Origin: Synaphobranchus kaupii
Taxonomy: Eukaryota; Chordata; Actinopteri; Anguilliformes; Synaphobranchidae
Direction of reading: 5' to 3'
Assembly: GCA_029718625.1 (NCBI GenBank)
Contig: CM056376.1
Location: forward strand, 120,241,264 to 120,305,263
Length of the DNA: 64,000 bases
The first letter of the stretch is position 1. Every line of letters starts with the position of its first letter. The notes beneath the pieces were generated by a model. It was given only the letters and a program-made list of their open reading frames with translations. It had not been told where the DNA came from and searched no databases. Both the position numbers and the translations under genes were made by a program. Below, piece by piece: positions 57,135 through 64,000 of the stretch.

Positions 57135-59820
57135 AAATTATTTCCCGGCATACCAAGCAAAGTGCCCAGCAAAGTGCTATGGGGTGGGGATGAGAAGGGA
57201 ACCAAGATGCAGTCTGAATAGGAGGGTCTTCAGTTGGCAATGAAAGCTGGCCAATAATTATCCTATGCTGAGCACCAATTCTGCTAACATTCCACCACTG
57301 GAGTCAGTTCAGTGAGGCATTGTGATTAGGAAAAGGCGCCATGCAGGAATCTCAAGGATGTTGAACGGAGAGATCTGACAGAGGTATAGGGTTTGAAGAT
57401 TGATTGGCGGTATAGCAGAGCTTTTCCATTCACTGCCCTGTAAGCTACTGCCAATGTTTTAAACTTGATGTGATCATACTCTGGCAATTAAGACTCCAGG
57501 TGGAGTGAAGAATGAGGATATCTTTCATCTTTGATCACTGGGAATCTACAATCCACATAGGACATTCATTTATTATGGAGGATTCTTGGGTCATGTAGTA
57601 CAAAGAAAACACTGCTCTGTGCATGTATTGACTGACACAAACCACATGGGGTGCATGTATCTCTACAACATCAAATCTCTTATTTTTTCTTTATTCCCTA
57701 GCATGGAAAACTGAGTTGCAATTTTACAAGCCCATACTATTTAAACAGAAATCTGACAGAGTACAGACCAGCACACATCTCCACTAAAATGCACATATAC
57801 AGATACACCTGTCACATCATTGCAGAGGACTGCACTACTTAAACAGCTGATGGAGATAGGCTTCCAGTGCCCAAATATCCAGGGATACCCTACTCAGCAA
57901 AATCCTTCATCCCAGGACAGTACTATGCCCAGTTATATGCACTTTCTGAGACTACCAGCCATAGTCTACGCTGAAACAAAGGACTTGAAGGGATAGATCA
58001 TTTTGTTTTTAAAAAAATATTATTTCAGGTTTATTTTATGTTTTTGTTTGGCCCAGGTGGTTTTTGTGTACAATGAAGGATATTTTAGATATTGAGAGTA
58101 ATTTCTAATGACTTTACAATGACTGGTATATGAGCATGAGTAGGTTTTTAGCCTAAATCAAGAAAATAAACTTCAAGTAACACAAAAGCTTGCCTCCATT
58201 GCCGCCCAACCCATGTTGACACAAACTATTTATTATAGACCATGGAACTACCAAGTTGGGCAGAGGGTAAACATGTTCCTTTTGCACAGGACAAAAGGAG
58301 AAATTCCACTCCTACCCTGGGACATGTGTGCTGCCCTTGCCAAAAAATAGGGCCTAGAGTGTCAAATGATGTGATATTTCATTACTTCAAATACATTTCT
58401 CATGCTGATCTTGCAAATTTTTGATGCAGGCTGGTGCTTTTGAACGGTATATATACACTCAGTATATAGTTAACTTCCCATTTTTGGCCCCCATAGAACT
58501 GAAAACCATTCGGTTTTGGATCTGCTCATAAAGTGTCACATTGGTATCAATTGTACATAAATCTATACAAGTTTATAACATGAAACAAGGGGAAAGAACC
58601 CTGTTGGTTGTACCATGTACTATGCCAAGGAAATGTAAAAAATATATAAATAATTCAACCAAACACTAAGTGCCTGTTCCCTGAGATTTTTTTCTTAACT
58701 TGAGCCATCGAGTTCCCTTAAAATAAATAAATATATAGGATTTTGCAGTTCTCAGCTTAAATGTCTGCCAGTAATGAGCCTACATGTTTTCAACAAACAT
58801 TTTGTGAGTGCTGTACAGATGAGCTGTACAGACGTGTCAGATCCTTTCTATAATTGTGACAGTTTTAATGTTTCATTTGTGTGTGGAGGAGGCTGGTCCA
58901 GACAAGAAGGTGTCGTTCATGTTTAATCTGACTCCCAACACAACAGCCTCTTTGTTACCAAGGCTCAGTCGTGTGTGTGTGTGTGCGTGTGTCTTTTTCT
59001 TTCGATAATAAAGCCGATTAACTTGAGCCTGTTCAGTATGTCTAGTTCAGGAATTATTTTTCAGACATACCAGCACTCTGAAGGTACATTGTTTTTTTTA
59101 TCACAGTGCGTCATGGTGCCCACCTCATCCACCCTCCAAAAAAAATAAAAGTGACAAGAAAATCATCATCAGCTTGTCACAACAAAAGCGTTGCAAAAAA
59201 GTTACTCACATACACACAGCATACACACCTTATGTATCTTACAAAAACAAAAAGTATACAAAACAAGTCATATTGCAAACCAGCGCTATTTGAGTTTTCC
59301 TACAGTTTGAGTAACTTGGCCCCATGTTTCTTCATCTTGCCATTTCATCACTCATTTGGTTTCTTAAAATGTTGTGCCATCCCAAAGACACAAATTCATA
59401 AATCTAAGTGTGCCTGAAAATCACAGACTAAATAAAGCATAAAAATATGTAAATCATCCCTAAGATGTTGGTTCATCATATTACAAACTTAGAAAATACT
59501 GAGATAAACATGCAACACACACTGTAGTTTCAAACCATATGTATGAAAGATATAAATCATCTATTGCAAATTGCTATCTGTGCATCCAGTTCTTACCTAA
59601 ATCAATAACTAAACTGTCATTATCTGCTAATATTGATTGAATCTAGTCCTAAGACCTAAGACTCAAAACCAAGCAAATAATTTGTCCTGTACTTTTTCCT
59701 GTTACTAGGACATATATTGATGCTAATACTCTTTATACTACATATTCAATATGCTATTAATATTTTTAACAGTCTTATTATTCATACAAAAATATTCTCA
59801 ATATCCAAATAATATCCAAT
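57135..59820. other. Intergenic DNA
   Basis: A (GT)n tract at about 58971-58993. Otherwise no feature recognised; the 103-codon frame at 59106-59417 shows no domain. Confidence 0.45.
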
Positions 59821-59825
59821 AAATC

Positions 59826-60155
59826 AAAAATCATGGGCATTAATATGGAGTTGGTCCACATTTGCTGCAATAACAGCCTCCACTTTCCTGGGAAGGCTTT
59901 CCACTAGATGTTGCAACGTTGCTGTGTGGATTTGTTTGCATTCAGTCAGAAGAGCATTAGTGAAGTCGGGCACTGATGTGGGGCTATTAGGCCTGGCTCG
60001 CAGTCGCCTTTACAATTTATCCCAATGGTGTTTGATGGGGTCAGAGCTCTATGCAGGCCAGTCAAGTTCTTCCATACCAATCTCGACACACCATTTCTGT
60101 ATGGACCTCTGTTTGTGCATGGGGGCATTGTCATTCTGCAACAGAAATGATGGTC
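59826..60155 (-). pseudogene. Tc1-like transposase C-terminal remnant
   Basis: Minus-strand translation gives, in order, QNDNAPMHKQRSIQKW, MEELDWPA and a degraded NP-I/K-x-x-W segment, then RLRARPNSPTS. This is the second catalytic D (DNAP-x-H) through the region of the catalytic E of a DD34E transposase, with in-frame stops; the E itself is lost. No terminal repeats remain. It is the oldest-looking Tc1 copy here. Confidence 0.75.
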
Positions 60156-60426
60156 AGCCACAGCAAACACATGTTTTCATACTCATCACTTGCTCACATC
60201 ACTAATGGACCGCCCCTTTTAAAAGCGAGACTCAGATCTCTCCCATACTGCTTTGGCGGCGCTGCTCTTGTTTCGCTGCTTCTTGTTCTAAAAAATATTT
60301 TGCTGCTCACCCTCCACCACCCCAGCCTCCACCTGTTGTTTGGATATGATTCTATGTACTTTTGGTGGTTTTGGTGTTTATCTCATGTTTAGTAGGGAAG
60401 ATGTGTCGTGCTCCCTGTTTAATAGG

Positions 60427-60450
60427 TAGTGCACGCTGGTGCGTGCACTA
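60427..60450. other. Perfect 10-bp hairpin, 4-nt loop
   Basis: TAGTGCACGC, loop TGGT, GCGTGCACTA. It lies between the Tc1 remnant and the foldback element and belongs to neither on inspection. Confidence 0.6.
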
Positions 60451-60656
60451 GAAGTACATAGAGCAGATCCATTCAGCGCCAAAACAAAATATTATATACA
60501 GTACCAGTCAAAAGTTTGGACACACCGACTCATAGAAGGTTATTTTTTACTGTTTTCCACATTGTGGAATAGTAAAGACATCAAAACTATGAGATAACAC
60601 AAATTAAATTATGCAAAGACCAAAAACGTGTTAAACAAATTTAAAAAAGTCATATA

Positions 60657-61563
60657 CAGATCCTTTCCAAAAAATTAGAATATCATGGAAAAGTTGTTTT
60701 TTTTCCCATAATTCCATTCAAAAAGTGAAACTTTCATAGATTATAGATTCATTACACACAAAGTTAAATATTTCTAGCCTTTATTTGTTTCATTTTTCAT
60801 AATTTTGGCTTACAGCTCCAGAAAACCCCCAAAACAGTATTTCAAGAAATTAGAATAGTGTGTCAAAAATCAGCATTTACTTCAGTTATTTCAGAGAATG
60901 GGTGGAGTGGCTTGACTCGAGGAATCCGACAGTTGTAGCCCATGTCCCGGATACGTCTGTACGTGGTGGTTTTTGAAGCACTGACTCCAGCCTCAGTCCA
61001 CTCCCTCTGCATCTCCGCCAAATTTGGAATCGTCTTTGCTTGACAATCCGCTGAAGCCTACGGTCATCTCTTTTGCTTGTGCACCTTCTCCTGCCACATT
61101 TTTCCCTTCCACTAAACTTTCTATTGATATGCTTGGACACTGCACTCTGTGAACAGCCAGCCTCCTTAGCAATGACCTTTTGTGGCTTACCCATCTTCTG
61201 GAGGGTGTCAATGATGGTCTTCTGGCCAATTGTCAAGTCTGCAGTCTTCCCCATACTGAACCAAACTGAGATAAACTTTGCAGGTGTTTTGAGTAAATTA
61301 GATGATAGTGTGACACTCAGTCTAAAACATTCATTCTCTGAAATAACTGAAGTAAATGCTGATTTTCGACACACTATTCTAATTTCTTGAAATACTGTTT
61401 TGGGGGTTTTCTGGAACTGTAAGTCAAAATGATGAAAAATGAAACAAATAAAGGCTAGACATATTTCACTTTGTGTGTAATGAATCTATAAAGTTTCACT
61501 TTTTGAATGGAATTATGGAAAAAAAAAAACATTTCCATGATAGAATTTTTTGGAAAGGATCTG
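60657..61563 (-). mobile_element. Internally deleted Tc1-like element nested in foldback B
   Basis: 907 bp, flanked by TA (60655-60656 and 61564-61565), ends beginning CAGATCCTTTCCAAAAAATT and, inverted, CAGATCCTTTCCAAAAAATT. The inverted repeats reach about 240 bp. Removing it with one TA restores the outer arm (GTCATATATTTTAG matching GTCATGTATTTTAG in the partner arm), which proves insertion into the foldback. It keeps only the N-terminal part of the transposase. Confidence 0.95.
60900..61254 (-). pseudogene. Tc1-like transposase, N-terminal half only
   Basis: Starts MGKTADLTIGQKTIIDTLQK at 61254. The helix-turn-helix is clear (KVIAKEAGCSQSAVSKHINR) and is followed by the basic linker (GRRRCTSKRDDRRLQ). 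After about 90 residues the frame slips and the sequence runs into the terminal repeat. The catalytic domain is deleted. It could at most encode a DNA-binding fragment. Confidence 0.85.
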
Positions 61564-62579
61564 TATTTTAGATTCTTCAAAGTAGCCACCCTTTGCCTTG
61601 ATAACGGCCTTGCACATTCTTGCCATTCTCTCAAACAACTTCTGTGGTAAACAGGTATTCCACAGGTAAACAGGTGATGCCATCATGACTATATAAAAGG
61701 ATATCAAAAGACTCCTGATATCTTATTTCCAGGTACTCTTAGAAGATACTATAACCTCTGCATTTGAATGGATCTCTATGGGAATTGGGGGGTGGGACTA
61801 GATTAAGCTGTAAATTACATGGGAATAGTATGTAACCCATGGTTGGCTAAATGGCTGTAAGTCATCAAGGGTCTGAGGTATCAAACGAGCCTCAAACCAT
61901 CACTCTGCTGCCAGATATGCAGTAGATATGGACGGATCACTTTAAGGGTTGTTTCTCCTGACAAATTTTCCTATTGAACTCTATGGAAAAATAAGTCAGG
62001 AGAAGAAACCCCTTCAAGTTATCCATCCATATCTACTGTATTTCTGGCAGCAGAGTGATGGTTTAAGGCTCGTTTGATACGTCAGACCCTTGATGACTTT
62101 TAGCCAACCATGTGTTTAGCCAACCATGTGTTCCACACTGTTCCAGTGTAATTTAAAGCAAAATCTAGTCCCACCCCCCAATTCCCATAGAGATCCATTC
62201 AAATGCAGAGGTTATAGTATCGCTTCTAAGAGTACCTGGAAATAAGATATCAGGAGTCTTTTGATATCCTTTTATATAGAGTAATGATGGCATCACCTGT
62301 TTACCTGTGGAATACCTGTTTACCGCAGAATTTGTTTGAGAGAATGGCAAGAATGTGCAAGGCCGTTATCAAGGCAAAGGGTGGCTACTTTGAAGAATCT
62401 AAAATACATGACTTTTTTTATTTGTTTAACACTTTTTTGGTCTTTGCATAATTTAATTTGTGTTATCTCATAGTTTTGATGTCTTTACTATTCCAAAATG
62501 TGGAAAACAGTAAAAATAACGGAAAAAAGCCTTCTATGAGTAGGTGTGTCCAAACTTTTGACTGGTACTGTATTCATTC

Positions 62580-63000
62580 ATATACTAAATGCGTGAGTTA
62601 TCTTGACAGAATTATAGTTAAGCATGTAAGCATAATATGACACTGACGCTTGACTGAGCAAGGACGTTCCATTTGCCTAATGCATGTTGCCTCGATTCCA
62701 CCATCCTCATATCTGATCCTTGCATCCTTTCCTCGTGTCCTCTGTTGGGCGGAGCTAATGAGCGAGGAAAGGCTGCGAGGAAAGGGTGCAAGGAGTGAAA
62801 ATAAGTGATTGGAATGAACCCTATATATACATAATTGGTAGGAAACTTCTGTTTTCTCCACTGTTGTGAGACACAAAGCAGATGAAGCTATAGTAATTAC
62901 ATAATCTATGTCTCATTTATGAACATAATTTTTGTTTATGAGTCTTACAAATTCATTATAAATAGTTAATAATGCATTCACAGTTATGTTTTTGGCTCAA
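62580..63000. other. Intergenic DNA
   Basis: No feature recognised. Confidence 0.45.
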
Positions 63001-63005
63001 ATATA

Positions 63006-63515
63006 CACTGCCTGGCCAAAAAAAAAGTCGCCGTTGCACCCGTCATGCATAGTGGCCACTGTACAAGCCTCTGGAGGCAGTGTTATGATCTGGGGTTGCT
63101 TCAATTGGTCAGGTCTAGGCTCAGCAATGTTATGCAGCAATAAAATTAATTCAGCTGAGTACCTGAATGTACTGAATGACCAGGTCATCCCATCAATGGG
63201 CATATTCCAGGACGACAATGCCAAGATTCATCGGGCTCAAATTGTGAAAGAGTGGTTCAGGGAGCATGAGGAATCATTTACACACATGAATTGGCCACCA
63301 GAGTCCTGACCTTAACCCCATTGAAAGTCTTTGGGATGTGCAGGAGAAGACTTTACGGAGTGGTTTGACTCTCCCGTCGTCAATACAAGATCTCGGCCAA
63401 AAAGTAATGCAACTCTGGGTGGAAATAAATGTTGTGACGTTGCATAAGGTTGTCGAAACAATGCCACGACGAATGGGCGCCGTAATCAAAGCTATTTTTC
63501 TTTGGCCAGGCAGTG
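63006..63515 (+). mobile_element. Tc1-like element reduced to its catalytic end
   Basis: 510 bp, TA-flanked (63004-63005 and 63516-63517). Ends are CACTGCCTGGCCAAAAAAAA and, inverted, CACTGCCTGGCCAAAGAAAA. The left repeat is joined almost directly to mid-transposase sequence ([15 protein letters not shown]), so about 1 kb carrying the 5' half is deleted. Confidence 0.9.
63066..63500 (+). pseudogene. Tc1-like transposase, catalytic fragment
   Basis: Reads [16 protein letters not shown], then the second catalytic aspartate region ([18 protein letters not shown]) and MNWPPES before a frameshift near 63300. The next frame resumes around LTPLKVFG. The N-terminal half and first catalytic D are gone. 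Confidence 0.85.
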
Positions 63516-63519
63516 TAAT

Positions 63520-64000
63520 AATAGCATACCATTTTAGAACCATTAAAAACCTTCATAAAGCCTTAATGAAACTGCTCTGTAGTCCATGACATAACTACAG
63601 AGGATTTGCATCCTGATGTGACTAAAATATATTATGAGCTTCTATGACACTTTGTGTAATGCTTTTGTGATTCTCATGAAAGCATCTTGAATGCTAGAGT
63701 TAAGGTAAATCCTTACCAGGTATATAATATCTCAATGACGCATTTGTGTCATGCCCCAGGTCTTTACAGCCATTTTGTTTGCTGTTGCATTAAAAACAGA
63801 TGAGTCAGTCACATGGCAGAAGGCGGAGACATGGCCCAGACGGATCAACGGTTGCAAGTCGTTGACCTACCAGTGCTCTGCACAATGCATTTCCTAGGGA
63901 GACTTGCCCTTGACAATGGAGGTCACACGCTGTCTTTTGGCTTGATCCCCTCTGGATTTCCAGGGCCTCTAAATGTCTCCCATGTCTCAACCCCATGGCT
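63520..64000. other. Intergenic DNA to window end
   Basis: No gene or element recognised. A short minus-strand open frame at 63805-63996 has no support. Confidence 0.45.

Larger units (their letters stand above)
60499..62570. mobile_element. Tc1-like foldback element B (with nested insertion)
   Basis: Flanked by TA (60497-60498 and 62571-62572); both ends, inverted, begin CAGTACCAGTCAAAAGTTTG. Without the nested Tc1 at 60657-61563 the element is about 1165 bp and nearly one continuous palindrome with arms of about 570 bp around a ~30-base loop near 61965-61996. It has no transposase. The inner 564 bp (61702-62265) match the core of the foldback at 32759-33646 although the outer arms are unrelated. 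Confidence 0.9.

Noticed and set aside
1..64000. CRISPR arrays, operons, phage or bacterial genes
   Set aside because: None seen; spliced-gene signals, SINEs and Tc1 elements show vertebrate DNA. Tandem repeats here have no spacer structure.

Overview
The window looks like a gene-poor, transposon-rich stretch of a teleost (ray-finned) fish genome. Three things point there. It holds one clear single-exon vertebrate gene, nanos1, on the minus strand at 36616-37293. It holds many Tc1-type DNA transposons and hairpin elements of kinds typical of fish, including a Sleeping-Beauty-like short element. The background is AT-rich with long CA, AT, ATT and homopolymer tracts. The species cannot be named from the sequence.

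Layout. 1-12 kb: no convincing gene. It carries a minisatellite (4.07-4.45 kb), simple repeats, two hairpin mini-elements (8.1 and 10.3 kb), a hammerhead-ribozyme-like motif (5.9 kb) and several blocks that look like conserved non-coding DNA. 12.3-14.2 kb: a decayed Penelope-like GIY-YIG fragment split by a Tc1-like transposon whose transposase is fully open. 16-21.5 kb: a Sleeping-Beauty-like mini-element and unclassified repeats. 22-25.5 kb: GC-rich minus-strand islands, three of which form a phase-consistent exon chain for an unrecognised protein of about 128 residues. 27-33.7 kb: a tRNA-like SINE, a hAT-like transposase remnant, a TTAA hairpin element, an (AT)26 tract and a Tc1-like foldback. 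35-37.6 kb: nanos1 with its probable 3' UTR and promoter. 39.4-41.1 kb: a frameshifted Tc1 element. 42-58 kb: mostly non-coding, with two isolated splice-flanked exon candidates, a long-inverted-repeat TTAA element that carries what looks like a first exon, and regulatory-looking blocks (51.7 and 53.3 kb). 59.8-63.5 kb: a Tc1 graveyard of an old remnant, a large foldback holding a nested second Tc1, and a third Tc1 reduced to its catalytic end.

nanos1 encodes a CCR4-NOT-recruiting translational repressor and is the only gene named with confidence. The regulatory-looking blocks could act on it or on genes outside the window, but nothing in the sequence settles this. The most interesting structural observations are the same palindromic core inside two foldback elements with unrelated ends, the apparently intact Tc1 transposase, the exon inside the TTAA element, and the unrecognised spliced gene candidate.

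Conservation statements are inferences from appearance only; no alignment could be run. Element coordinates are read by eye and may be off by one or two bases.
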